64,000 nt of DNA from Ferrimonas balearica (lineage in GTDB: Bacteria; Pseudomonadota; Gammaproteobacteria; Enterobacterales; Shewanellaceae), in NCBI RefSeq assembly GCF_019802085.1, contig NZ_JAHVHV010000001.1, forward strand, positions 310,001-374,000. Direction: 5' to 3'. Positions 51,653 to 60,054 of the stretch are shown here, piece after piece (the stretch's first letter is position 1; each line of letters opens with the position of its first letter). Made by a program: the position numbers and the translations under genes. Below the pieces are notes generated by a model, which was given only the letters and a program-made list of their open reading frames with translations, was not told the origin of the DNA and made no database searches.

Positions 51653-52819
51653 ATGGGGGCGTTAACCGGAATTCGGGTGCTGGATCTCTCCCGGGTGTTG
51701 GCGGGGCCCTGGGCCGGTCAACTGCTGGCGGATCTCGGCGCCGAGGTGATCAAGGTGGAGCGGCCGGGGCGGGGGGACGACACCCGCCAGTGGGGGCCCC
51801 CCTTTGTCACCGACCCGCAGGGGCAGCCCACCGACACCTCCGCCTACTTTGCCTGCGCCAACCGGGGCAAGCGTTCGGTGTGCCTGGATCTGAAGCGCGA
51901 GGCGGACCAGGCCCGCTGTCGTGAGCTGGCCCGGGAGTGCGACGTGGTGATCGAGAACTTCAAGGTGGGGGACGCGGCGCGACTGGGGCTGGATTACCCT
52001 CGGCTCAGTGCCGATAACCCTGGCCTTATCCACTGCGCCATCACCGGGTTCGGCCAGACCGGGCCCTATTGCCATCGCCCCGGTTACGACCTGTTGGTGC
52101 AGGCCATGGGGGGACTGATGAGCATCACCGGGGCGCCGGAGGGCGGCGCCCAGAAGGTGGGGGTGGCGCTGACCGACATCATGACCGGGCTCTATGCCAC
52201 CGTGGGGATCCTGTCGGCGCTCCACGAGCGGGCCCACTCCGGTCTGGGGCAGAGCATCGATCTGGCACTGCTGGATGTGACCGTCGCGACCCTGGCCAAC
52301 CAGGCCAGCAACGCCCTGGTGGGGGGGCTGAACCCGGGCCGCATGGGCAACGCCCACCCCAACATCGTCCCCTACCAGAGCTTTGTCTGTGCCGACGGCG
52401 AACTGGTGCTGGCGGTAGGCAACGACGCCCAGTTTGCCCGATTGTGCGAGGTGATGGGGCAGGGGGGCTGGGCGACGGACGGCCGCTTTGCCACCAACGC
52501 CGCCCGGGTGGCCCACCGGGACGAGCTGGTGCCGGCCCTGGCGCGATGCTTTCTCGACCACCCCCGGTCCCACTGGCTGGCCCGGCTGGCCGAGGTGGGG
52601 ATCCCCGCCGGGCCCATCAACTCGGTGGCCGAGGCGCTGGCGGATCCCCAGGTCCTGGCCCGGGAGATGGTGGTGGCCCTGACCCAGGAGGGCGGGGCCC
52701 AGGTCAAGGTGGCGGGCAACCCCATCAAGCTCTCCCGCACCCCGGTCGAGTACCTGAGCGCGCCACCGGCCCTGGGGGCGGATCAGCAGCGGGTGCTGGG
52801 CACAAAAAAGCCCGCCTGA
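51653..52819 (+). CDS. gcdG: class III CoA-transferase, probably succinyl-CoA:glutarate
   Basis: A 388-residue CaiB/BaiF-type CoA-transferase. It opens VLDLSRVLAGPWAGQLLADL, has GAEVIKVERPGRGDDTR, and holds the catalytic aspartate in RPGYDLLVQAMGG. In the usual context with GcdH it converts free glutarate to glutaryl-CoA with succinyl-CoA as donor. This feeds C5 carbon from lysine or cadaverine breakdown into crotonyl-CoA. The stop codon sits in the loop of a hairpin that ends the opposite-strand puuC transcript. Confidence 0.88.
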   Translation: MGALTGIRVLDLSRVLAGPWAGQLLADLGAEVIKVERPGRGDDTRQWGPPFVTDPQGQPTDTSAYFACANRGKRSVCLDLKREADQARCRELARECDVVIENFKVGDAARLGLDYPRLSADNPGLIHCAITGFGQTGPYCHRPGYDLLVQAMGGLMSITGAPEGGAQKVGVALTDIMTGLYATVGILSALHERAHSGLGQSIDLALLDVTVATLANQASNALVGGLNPGRMGNAHPNIVPYQSFVCADGELVLAVGNDAQFARLCEVMGQGGWATDGRFATNAARVAHRDELVPALARCFLDHPRSHWLARLAEVGIPAGPINSVAEALADPQVLAREMVVALTQEGGAQVKVAGNPIKLSRTPVEYLSAPPALGADQQRVLGTKKPA

Positions 52820-52828
52820 GGGCGGGCA
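52803..52828 (-). terminator. puuC terminator embedded in the gcdG 3' end
   Basis: On the minus strand GCCCGCC pairs with GGCGGGC and TTTTTT follows. The six A of the plus strand code the final lysines of the CoA-transferase, and the TGA stop lies in the loop. Confidence 0.85.
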
Positions 52829-52857
52829 AATACAACAAGGACACGTGACGAACCGGG

Positions 52858-54342
52858 TCAGAGCTCAATCCAGGTGCTTTTGAGCTCCGTGTACTTCTCC
52901 ATGGCGTGCAGGGATTTGTCGCGGCCGTTACCGGATTGCTTGTAACCGCCGAAGGGCATGGTCATGTCGCCACCATCCCAGTTGTTGACGAACACGGTGC
53001 CGGCCCGCAGGGCCCGGCTGCCGCGGATGGCGTTGGCGATGTTGCCGGTCCACAGCCCGGCGGCCAGACCGTAATCGCTGTCGTTGGCGATGCGGATCGC
53101 CTCCTCCAGGCCGTCGAAGCCGATGACCGACAGCACCGGGCCGAAGATCTCCTCCCGGGCCAGGGTGTGCTCCGGGGTCATGTCCGACAGGATAGTGGGG
53201 GGGATAAAGAGGCCAGGGCCCTCACCCTTGGGCGGCCCGCCGGCCAGCAGGGTCGCCCCCTCGGACAGCCCCAGGTCGATGTATTGGCACACCCGGTCGT
53301 ACTGCATCCGGTCCACCATGGCCCCCATGGGGGTGTCAGGGTGCAGCGGGTCGGAGGGCTGCCACTGGGCAAGCTGGGCCACCAGCTTATCGAGAAACGC
53401 CCCCTTGATGGCGTTGTCCACCAGCAGCCGGGAGCCGGCGGTGCACACCTCCCCCTGGTTGTAACAGATGGCGGCGGCGGCGGTGGCGGCGGCCTTGTCC
53501 AAGTCCTCGCAGTCGGCGCAGACGATGTGGGCGCTCTTGCCGCCGCACTCCATAAAGGCCCGCTTCATGTTGCTCTTGCCGGCGCACTCCAGCAGGTGTT
53601 TGCCCACCGCGGTGGAGCCGGTGAAGGTGATGCAGTCCACATCCATATGCATCGCCAGGGCCTCGCCGACGGTGTGGCCGAAGCCGGGCAGCACATTGAA
53701 CACCCCGTCCGGCAGGCCAGCCTGTTTCGCCAGCTCCGCCAGCTTGAGGGCGGAGAGGGGGGATTTTTCCGAGGGTTTGAGGATGACGGAGTTGCCGGTG
53801 GCCAGGGCCGGGCCCAGTTTCCAGGCGGCCATCACCAGGGGGAAGTTCCAGGGCACGATGGCGGCCACCACCCCTAAAGGCTCCCGGGTGATCAGCGCCA
53901 GGGCGTCGTCGCCCACGGGGGCCACCTCGTCGTAGAGTTTGTCGACGGCCTCGGCGTGCCAGGCGATGGCCCGGGCGGTGGCCGGGGCGTCGTAGCTGAG
54001 CGCATCGCGAATGGGCTTGCCCATGTCCAGGCTCTCCAGCAGCGCCAGTTCGTCCCGGTGGGCCTCGATAAGCTCGGCAAATTTGAGCAGCACCGCCTTG
54101 CGCGCCGCCGGGGCCTGGCCGGCCCAGCGTCTGTCTTCGAAGGCGTTGCGGGCGGCGGCCACCGCCGCATCGGCATCGGCCACACCACAGCTGGCCACGG
54201 TGGTCAGCACATCGCCGGTGGCGGGGTTGATACTCTCAAAGGTTTCGCCGCTGGCGGCGTCGACAAAGCGGCCGTCGATAAAGGCCTGGCTCGGTAGGGT
54301 CAGGGACTGGGCACGCTGGTGCCAGAGGGTGGTGTCCGTCAT
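52858..54342 (-). CDS. puuC: gamma-glutamyl-gamma-aminobutyraldehyde dehydrogenase
   Basis: A 494-residue NAD(P)-dependent aldehyde dehydrogenase. Catalytic Cys is in NQGEVCTAGSRL and the general base Glu in FMECGGKSAH. NFPLVMAAWKLGPALA and the C-terminal FGGYKQSGNGRDKSLHA match E. coli PuuC. It oxidises gamma-glutamyl-gamma-aminobutyraldehyde and related omega-aminoaldehydes, including those made by the SpuC-like enzyme. ATG at 54342 has GGAG at good distance. A 36-base inverted repeat lies 20 bases upstream in its leader, and puuR ends further upstream on the same strand. Confidence 0.92.
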   Translation of the reverse strand: MTDTTLWHQRAQSLTLPSQAFIDGRFVDAASGETFESINPATGDVLTTVASCGVADADAAVAAARNAFEDRRWAGQAPAARKAVLLKFAELIEAHRDELALLESLDMGKPIRDALSYDAPATARAIAWHAEAVDKLYDEVAPVGDDALALITREPLGVVAAIVPWNFPLVMAAWKLGPALATGNSVILKPSEKSPLSALKLAELAKQAGLPDGVFNVLPGFGHTVGEALAMHMDVDCITFTGSTAVGKHLLECAGKSNMKRAFMECGGKSAHIVCADCEDLDKAAATAAAAICYNQGEVCTAGSRLLVDNAIKGAFLDKLVAQLAQWQPSDPLHPDTPMGAMVDRMQYDRVCQYIDLGLSEGATLLAGGPPKGEGPGLFIPPTILSDMTPEHTLAREEIFGPVLSVIGFDGLEEAIRIANDSDYGLAAGLWTGNIANAIRGSRALRAGTVFVNNWDGGDMTMPFGGYKQSGNGRDKSLHAMEKYTELKSTWIEL

Positions 54343-54362
54343 GGGTTGGCTCCATGCCATTA

Positions 54363-54430
54363 GGGCTCAATGGTTTAAACATATTAAACATTGAGCCCCA
54401 TATCAACGGAACTGGTCAATAAAATAAACG
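54363..54430. promoter_or_regulatory. puuC upstream inverted repeat and GTTTA box
   Basis: GGGCTCAATG (54363-54372) and its exact complement CATTGAGCCC (54389-54398) enclose GTTTAAACATATTAAA, itself a dyad (GTTTAA/TTAAAC). Just beyond, AATAAAATAAACG (54418-54430) is identical to 42483-42495. It could serve as PuuR operator and as an RNA hairpin in the leader. Confidence 0.6.
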
Positions 54431-54435
54431 CCTGG

Positions 54436-54978
54436 TCAGAAGGTGGCGGGGGTGTTGGCCGACACCAGCACCAGGGGCTCGTCCCCCAGCACCCGGAAAC
54501 GGTGGGGGCGCTGGCTGTCAAAGTAGTAACCGTCCCCGGGGCCCAGTTCGCTGACGTCGTTGCCCACGGTCAGCTCCAGTCGTCCGGAGATCACCACGCC
54601 GCACTCTTCGCCGTCGTGGGTCAGCATCTCGGCGCCGGTGTCGCTGCCTGGCTGCAGGGTTTCGTGCAGCATGCCGATGGCGCGATCGCGGATGCTGTGG
54701 CCCACCAGTTTGTAACGGATCCCCTCGGAGCCGATGTCCGGCATCTCGTCGGCGGTGAACACCACCTGGCGGGGCTGGCGCTCTTCGGTGTCGAAGAAGT
54801 TGGTCAGGGAGATGGGGATCCCTTCGAGGATCTTTTTCAGCGAGGCCACCGAGGGGCTGACGCTGTTTTTCTCCACTTGGGAGATAAAGCCGTTTGTCAC
54901 TCCGGTGCGTTTGGCCAACTCACGCTGTGACAACCCGGCTTGGGTACGTAATTGGCGCAGTCGGCTTCCGATATCCAT
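54436..54978 (-). CDS. puuR: PuuR-type HTH-cupin repressor
   Basis: A 180-residue regulator. The XRE helix-turn-helix is at residues about 6-60 (LRQLRTQAGLSQRELAKRTG, FISQVEKNSVSPSVASL) and the C-terminal cupin at about 105-175 (GEECGVVISGRLELTVG, GDGYYFDSQRPHRFRV). Same plan as E. coli PuuR, which represses putrescine genes until putrescine binds. It is divergent from the aminotransferase gene at 55182 and upstream of puuC on its own strand, 93 bases before puuC. GTTTA boxes near puuA, puuC and 55182 are candidate targets. Confidence 0.92.
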   Translation of the reverse strand: MDIGSRLRQLRTQAGLSQRELAKRTGVTNGFISQVEKNSVSPSVASLKKILEGIPISLTNFFDTEERQPRQVVFTADEMPDIGSEGIRYKLVGHSIRDRAIGMLHETLQPGSDTGAEMLTHDGEECGVVISGRLELTVGNDVSELGPGDGYYFDSQRPHRFRVLGDEPLVLVSANTPATF

Positions 54979-55026
54979 AGGTGGTGTGCTGCCTCTTGGT
55001 TTATTTCGCCCTTGGCAAGACGAAGT

Positions 55027-55065
55027 GTTTAGTATTATCCTGCGAATTGTTAAGTATCATATAAC
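55027..55065. promoter_or_regulatory. candidate PuuR boxes upstream of the 55182 gene
   Basis: GTTTAGTATTATC (55027-55039) differs from 42328-42340 in two of 13 bases. GTTA-N9-TAAC follows (55049-55065). Both lie between divergent puuR and the aminotransferase gene. Confidence 0.5.
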
Positions 55066-55095
55066 GGGTGGCGGTCGTTGAAAACCGTTACGCTC

Positions 55096-55118
55096 AAGAC
55101 GCAGGAGGCGTCTTTTTT
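55096..55118 (+). terminator. terminator-like hairpin in the leader of the aminotransferase gene
   Basis: AAGACGC-AGGAG-GCGTCTT followed by TTTT, oriented with the downstream gene and 64 bases before its start. puuR reads away from it, so it does not end an upstream gene. It may be an attenuator. Confidence 0.7.
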
Positions 55119-55181
55119 CACGCCAAGCCCGTTTAATATTTGCAACGCAGTGCGGTTAAGTTAAACGTCTCAGGAGGAGCC

Positions 55182-56513
55182 ATGGCTCAGAACACCATTG
55201 CAAAGGGCCCCGGGGATCTCGCCCCGTTCTGGATGCCTTTCACCGCGAACAAGCAGTTCAAGGCCAACCCCCGGCTGCTGAAATCCGCCAAGGGGATGCA
55301 TTACCAGAGCGTGGATGACCGCCCCATCCTGGACGGCACCGCCGGTCTGTGGTGCTGCAACGCCGGCCATGGAAGGACCAAGATCACCGAAGCGGTGCAG
55401 CGTCAGATCGAAGAGCTGGATTTTGCCCCAACTTTCCAGATGGGTCACCCCTTACCCTTTGAATTTGCCAAACGATTATCTGAAATGACCCCCCCGGGCC
55501 TCGACCGGGTGTTCTTCACCAACTCCGGCTCCGAGTCCGCCGACACCGCGCTGAAGATCGCCCTGCAGTACCACCGTCTGCGCGGCGAGGGGCAGCGCAC
55601 CCGCTTTATCGGGCGCGAAAAGGGCTACCACGGGGTGGGTTTTGGCGGGATCTCCGTCGGTGGCCTGGGCAACAACCGCAAGGGCTTTGGCCCGCTGCTG
55701 CCGGGGGTGGATCATCTGCCGCACACCCTCAATATTGAGCGCAACGCCTTCACCCGGGGCCTGCCGGAGGCAGACATGAGCCTGGCTGACCGTCTGGAGG
55801 AGATCGTTGCCCTGCACGGGGCCGACACCATCGCCGCAGTGATCGTCGAGCCGATGGCGGGCAGCGCCGGGGTGATCCTGCCCCCCAAGGGCTATCTGCA
55901 GCGGCTGCGGGAGATCTGCACACGCCATGGGATCCTGCTGATCTTCGATGAGGTGATCACCGGCTTTGGCCGCCTGGGCAGCCCCTTCGCGTCCCAGGAG
56001 TTCGACGTCATTCCCGACATCCTCACCAGTGCCAAGGGCCTGACCAACGGCGCCATCCCCATGGGGGCGGTGTTTGTCCAGAACGCCATCTACGACCAGT
56101 TTATGGGGGCCGGTGGGCCGGCCATCGAGCTGTTCCACGGCTACACCTACTCCGGCCACCCGGTGGCCGCCGCCGCCGGCCTGGCCACCCTGGAGATCTA
56201 CCAGTCCGAGGGGCTGCTGACCCGGGCCGCCGAGCTGGCCGGCCACTGGGAGGACGCCCTGCACAGCCTCAAGGAGCTCAACCACATCATCGACATCCGC
56301 AATTACGGCCTGGTGGGCGCCATCGAGCTGCAGTCGCGGCCGGGCGCGCCGGGAGCGCGGGCCTTCGACGTCTTCACCAAGGCGTTCGAGATGGGGGCCC
56401 TTATCCGGGTGACCGGCGACGTCATCGCCCTGTCACCGCCGCTCATCATCGAGCGGGATCAAATCGACCAACTGGTCCGCATCGTCGCGGACGCCATCAG
56501 CGCAACGGAATAG
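55182..56513 (+). CDS. omega-amino acid (beta-alanine)-pyruvate aminotransferase
   Basis: A 443-residue class III PLP aminotransferase. FWMPFTANKQFKANPRLL, GTAGLWCCNAGHGR, FFTNSGSESADTALKIAL, LIFDEVITGFGRLG and TSAKGLTNGAIPMGAVFV are typical of beta-alanine:pyruvate aminotransferases (OapT type). The product malonate semialdehyde is the substrate of MmsA encoded 11 bases downstream, a familiar pairing. In this island it may also handle 5-aminovalerate or GABA. AGGAGGAG precedes the ATG. A terminator-like hairpin lies in the leader. Confidence 0.9.
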   Translation: MAQNTIAKGPGDLAPFWMPFTANKQFKANPRLLKSAKGMHYQSVDDRPILDGTAGLWCCNAGHGRTKITEAVQRQIEELDFAPTFQMGHPLPFEFAKRLSEMTPPGLDRVFFTNSGSESADTALKIALQYHRLRGEGQRTRFIGREKGYHGVGFGGISVGGLGNNRKGFGPLLPGVDHLPHTLNIERNAFTRGLPEADMSLADRLEEIVALHGADTIAAVIVEPMAGSAGVILPPKGYLQRLREICTRHGILLIFDEVITGFGRLGSPFASQEFDVIPDILTSAKGLTNGAIPMGAVFVQNAIYDQFMGAGGPAIELFHGYTYSGHPVAAAAGLATLEIYQSEGLLTRAAELAGHWEDALHSLKELNHIIDIRNYGLVGAIELQSRPGAPGARAFDVFTKAFEMGALIRVTGDVIALSPPLIIERDQIDQLVRIVADAISATE

Positions 56514-56524
56514 GGAGCAGCAGC

Positions 56525-58027
56525 GTGCAACGTATCGACAACTTCATCGCCGGTCAGAGTGTGGCCAGTCAAAGTGGACGCAGCAGCCGGGTGATGAACC
56601 CGGCCACCGGCGAGGCGATTGCCGAGGTGGGCCTCTCCACCGCCGCGGAGGTGAACGAGGCCGTGGCCATCGCCAAAAGCGCCCAGGAGGCCTGGGCGGC
56701 GGTGACGCCCCTGAATCGCGCCCGCATCCTGTTTCGCTTCAAGACGCTGGTGGAGGCTCATAAGGACGAGCTGGCGGCCCTCATCACCACCGAGCACGGC
56801 AAGGTCTACTCCGACGCCCACGGCGAGCTGGTGCGGGGGTTGGAAGTGGTGGAGTTTGCCTGCGGGATCCCCCACCTGCTTAAGGGGGAGCACAGCCAGA
56901 ACGTCGGCACCTCGGTGGACAGCTTCTCGGTGATGCAGCCGGTGGGGGTGTGCACCGGGATCACCCCGTTCAACTTCCCCGCCATGGTGGCGATGTGGAT
57001 GTTCCCGGTGGCCCTGGCCTGCGGCAACAGCTTTATCCTCAAGCCCTCGGAGAAGGATCCCAGCTTGTCCCTGCGCCTGGCGCAGCTACTTAAGGACGCG
57101 GGCCTGCCCGATGGGGTGTTCAACGTGGTGCAGGGGGACAAGACGTCGGTAGATGCACTCATCACCCACCCGGACGTGGCGGCGGTGAGCTTTGTCGGCT
57201 CCACCCCCATCGCTGAGTACATCTACAGCACCGCCAGTGCCAAGGGCAAACGGGTCCAGGCCCTGGGCGGGGCCAAGAACCACCTGCTGGTGATGCCCGA
57301 TGCGGACCTGGATGGCGTCACCGGTGCCCTGATGGGCGCCGCCTACGGCGCCGCCGGGGAACGCTGTATGGCGATCTCCGTGGCGGTGGTGGTGGGCGAT
57401 GACGCCGCCGATCGCCTGGTGGCGGAGCTGGCCCCCAAGGTGGCGGCCCTGCGGGTCGGCTCGGGCCTGGCGGCGCTGGATGGCGACGGACCGGAGAACG
57501 AGATGGGGCCGGTGATCAGCGAGGCGCACCGGGCCACCATCATCGACTATATCGACAGCGGCGTGGCCGCCGGTGCCGAGCTGGTGGTGGACGGCCGGGC
57601 GCTGGCCTCCCAGGGGCCGGGCTACTTCCTCGGCGGCAGCCTGTTTGACCGGGTGACCCCCCAGATGCGCATCTACCGGGAGGAGATCTTCGGTCCGGTG
57701 CTGGCGGTGGTGCGGGTGCCGGATTACGAGACCGGCTTGAAGCTCATCAACGAGCACGAGTATGGTAACGGGACGGCCATCTTTACCCAGAACGGGGAGG
57801 TGGCGCGGGACTTCGGTCACCGGGTGCAGGCCGGCATGGTGGGGGTCAATGTGCCCATTCCGGTACCCATGGCCTTCCACAGCTTCGGCGGCTGGAAACG
57901 CTCGGTGTTCGGCCCGCTGAACATGCACGGCCCGGACGGGGTGCGCTTCTACACCAAGATGAAGACCATCACCGCCCGCTGGCCGAAGAGTCACGGGGCC
58001 GAGTTTGTGATGCCCACCATGAAGTAA
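56525..58027 (+). CDS. mmsA: CoA-acylating (methyl)malonate-semialdehyde dehydrogenase
   Basis: A 500-residue member of the MmsA group of aldehyde dehydrogenases. FNFPAMVAMWMFPVALACGN, FVGSTPIAEYIY, LGGAKNHLLVMPDAD and catalytic Cys in AAGERCMAIS; the classical general-base glutamate is replaced by Asn in GGAKNH, as in CoA-acylating members. It converts malonate semialdehyde to acetyl-CoA or methylmalonate semialdehyde to propionyl-CoA. GTG at 56525 is the start, with GGGAGCAGC before it. The amidotransferase gene follows after two bases. Confidence 0.93.
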   Translation: MQRIDNFIAGQSVASQSGRSSRVMNPATGEAIAEVGLSTAAEVNEAVAIAKSAQEAWAAVTPLNRARILFRFKTLVEAHKDELAALITTEHGKVYSDAHGELVRGLEVVEFACGIPHLLKGEHSQNVGTSVDSFSVMQPVGVCTGITPFNFPAMVAMWMFPVALACGNSFILKPSEKDPSLSLRLAQLLKDAGLPDGVFNVVQGDKTSVDALITHPDVAAVSFVGSTPIAEYIYSTASAKGKRVQALGGAKNHLLVMPDADLDGVTGALMGAAYGAAGERCMAISVAVVVGDDAADRLVAELAPKVAALRVGSGLAALDGDGPENEMGPVISEAHRATIIDYIDSGVAAGAELVVDGRALASQGPGYFLGGSLFDRVTPQMRIYREEIFGPVLAVVRVPDYETGLKLINEHEYGNGTAIFTQNGEVARDFGHRVQAGMVGVNVPIPVPMAFHSFGGWKRSVFGPLNMHGPDGVRFYTKMKTITARWPKSHGAEFVMPTMK

Positions 58028-58029
58028 GG

Positions 58030-58743
58030 ATGAGAGTGATGGTGATAGGGATCCTGGATTGCGACAAGGTCGATCCCGCGCTGGCGGTGGATTACGGCCA
58101 GTACGGCGAGATGTTTGAGGCGGGCTTTAACCGGGTGCGGCCCGGCACCACTTGCCGCCTCTATGACGCCCAGGGCGATGCCCTGCCTGAGGTGACCGAG
58201 TGCGACGCCTGGGTGATCTCCGGCAGCCGTCACAGCGCCTACGAGCCGCTCGAATGGATCCAGCGCCTGTCGGCCTGGGTGCCTCAGGCGATGGCGGCCG
58301 ATCGGCCCATCGCCGGGATCTGCTTCGGTCACCAGTTGCTGGCCCAGGCCCTGGGGGGGCAGGTGGCCAAGGCGACCCAGGGGTGGGGCATGGGGCCCTA
58401 CGAAACCCGGGTGGTGAGTCCGGCGCCCTGGTTCCCGGCGGGCATCGATCGCTGGTTCCTGCTCTCCTCCCACCAGGACCAGGTGCAGACCCTGCCGGCG
58501 GGGGCCACCCTGCTGGCGAGCAGCGACTTCTGTCCGAACTACAGCTTTGTCATTGAGGACAAGGTGTTCACCGTCCAGGGCCACCCGGAGTTCCCGGTGG
58601 GCTACAACCGGGCCCTGGCGGACAAGCGCCGGGCGCAGATCGGTGAGGCGGTGTACCGGCAGGCCCAGGCCGGTTTTGCCCGACCGGTGGACTCCGACCG
58701 CTTCCTGGCCAGCATCCTGGACTTTCTCCAGCGTCGCTACTGA
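58030..58743 (+). CDS. class I glutamine amidotransferase, candidate gamma-glutamyl hydrolase
   Basis: A 237-residue stand-alone amidotransferase domain. The triad is visible: Cys98 in GICFGHQLLA, His185 and Glu187 in VQGHPEFP. Its shape resembles the GMP-synthase-like GATase1 group rather than the longer PuuD. No puuD is seen in the window, yet puuA, puuB and puuC need a hydrolase to free GABA from gamma-glutamyl-GABA. Position at the end of this operon makes that role attractive, but it is inference. A strong terminator follows. Confidence 0.8.
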   Translation: MRVMVIGILDCDKVDPALAVDYGQYGEMFEAGFNRVRPGTTCRLYDAQGDALPEVTECDAWVISGSRHSAYEPLEWIQRLSAWVPQAMAADRPIAGICFGHQLLAQALGGQVAKATQGWGMGPYETRVVSPAPWFPAGIDRWFLLSSHQDQVQTLPAGATLLASSDFCPNYSFVIEDKVFTVQGHPEFPVGYNRALADKRRAQIGEAVYRQAQAGFARPVDSDRFLASILDFLQRRY

Positions 58744-58755
58744 CCGAGCGTTGCC

Positions 58756-58787
58756 ATAAAAAAGGCCCCAAGTGGGGCCTTTTTTGT
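58756..58787. terminator. bidirectional terminator
   Basis: AAAAAAGGCCCCA pairs with TGGGGCCTTTTTT. It ends the amidotransferase operon and, read in reverse, the DUF2919 gene. Confidence 0.92.
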
Positions 58788-58804
58788 TGGGTGTCTGGGG
58801 GCAC

Positions 58805-59287
58805 TCAGGCGCCTGCCAGGGGCCCTGGCTCCGCGGTAAAGACGGTTTTGACGTGCCGACTGCGCAGCAGGTAGAGCCCCAGCCAGAAGCTGGCCAGCAG
58901 GGTGAGACCCGGGGCCCAGTGGAACTGACCCTGCACCCCGACCAGGGCTTTGAGTTGGAGTCCCAGTTGCAGTGCCCAACTGGCCAGAAGCAGGGGCCGT
59001 CCTCGATGCCACAGGGCCGGGCCCAGGCGGCCCTGGTGGCGGTGGCCGCTGGCCAGCAGCAGGGCCAGGGCCGGCAAGCCCAGCAGCAACCCCAGATAGA
59101 AATCCTGCCGGTCCGGGTAGAACAGGGCCAGCAGATCCGCGCCACTTTGCCGGCTGGCGGCACCCAAGGCAAACAGCAGCCAGGTCTTGGCGCACAGCAG
59201 CATGGTGAGCAGCAGCCAGGGGCCAGGCTTAAGCTGGCCGTGGCGATCGAAGTGATCGAAGGTGTACTGGGGCATGGTCGAGTCCAT
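58805..59287 (-). CDS. DUF2919 inner-membrane protein
   Basis: A protein of 156-160 residues with four hydrophobic helices (WLLLTMLLCAKTWLLFALGA, DFYLGLLLGLPALALLLASG and two more) and a short cytoplasmic N-terminus YTFDHFDRHGQLKPG. It fits the small membrane family DUF2919 (E. coli YfeZ), of unknown function. Two starts are possible, 59287 and 59275; neither has a strong ribosome site. The DUF3108 gene lies 37 bases upstream on the same strand. Confidence 0.7.
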   Translation of the reverse strand: MDSTMPQYTFDHFDRHGQLKPGPWLLLTMLLCAKTWLLFALGAASRQSGADLLALFYPDRQDFYLGLLLGLPALALLLASGHRHQGRLGPALWHRGRPLLLASWALQLGLQLKALVGVQGQFHWAPGLTLLASFWLGLYLLRSRHVKTVFTAEPGPLAGA

Positions 59288-59324
59288 CCGGGGCGATGTT
59301 GTTCAGATGGGGACGCTAAGACCG

Positions 59325-60005
59325 CTATTCAACCTCGGCGGTGGGGCGGTAGTCGCGAATGCGCACCGTCAGCCAGGGGATCCCCAGACGGCTGGCCTCC
59401 AGGCGCACCAGCACGCCCCCCAGCTCCGGGGCAAACCAGAATTGGGCCACACGGGCTTCATTGGGGTGGTCCTGGATGAACTTGTGGGTGGTCAAGGTTC
59501 CCAGGGCTGTCTCCAGTGCCTCCTCACCCTGGTACTCGAACAGGTAATCCCGGGTCTCATCGCCCCAGGTGTAGGAGAGGCGCACATCCTCCCGGGCCTG
59601 GGCCAGGGTCATCAGCATCTGGGCCGGCTCCCACTGGGCGCGGGGAAAATCGTCGCTGTCCGGCAGGGTTTCGCCGTTCTGGATCACCACGTAGCGCTGG
59701 GCGGGACCGAGCTCGCCGGTCAGGTGGCGATCCTTGAACCAGCCGTCGAAGTGGGTCTGGTAGGGGCCGGGCTGCAGCTGGCCTTCCAGCCAGCTGAACT
59801 GGCTCTGGTGCTGGATGTTCTGGCCCAGCACGCAGATCTTGCCGCTGGCCCGATAGCGGTACTGGTCCGGTGCGCTCTGGCTGAGGCTCAGGCGGCCCGA
59901 GCCGCAGGGGATCCCACTGGTGTAGGCCTTGTAGCGGGCCTCGAAGGTCTCGGGGGCCGCCAGCAGGGGCGCGCTGAACAGCAGCGGGATCAGTAAGCGG
60001 TACAT
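59325..60005 (-). CDS. DUF3108 periplasmic protein
   Basis: A 226-residue exported protein. The signal peptide ends LLAAP; the body is beta-rich (EARYKAYTSGIPCGSGRLSL, LGTLTTHKFIQDH, FWFAPELGGVLVRLE) and matches the DUF3108 family found near purine or envelope genes in Gammaproteobacteria. Its function is unknown; structure-based ideas suggest lipid or envelope ligand binding, not shown here. ATG at 60005 is directly preceded by a purine-rich GGAGCCCGACG. Confidence 0.78.
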   Translation of the reverse strand: MYRLLIPLLFSAPLLAAPETFEARYKAYTSGIPCGSGRLSLSQSAPDQYRYRASGKICVLGQNIQHQSQFSWLEGQLQPGPYQTHFDGWFKDRHLTGELGPAQRYVVIQNGETLPDSDDFPRAQWEPAQMLMTLAQAREDVRLSYTWGDETRDYLFEYQGEEALETALGTLTTHKFIQDHPNEARVAQFWFAPELGGVLVRLEASRLGIPWLTVRIRDYRPTAEVE

Positions 60006-60054
60006 CGTCGGGCTCCAGGGAGTGGGGCGCTAAGCCTACCTCCTGGCCCGGGTC

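Noticed and set aside
55068-55136. 22-codon GTG leader frame over the attenuator-like hairpin
   Set aside because: No ribosome site and no run of diagnostic codons, so I do not claim a leader peptide.
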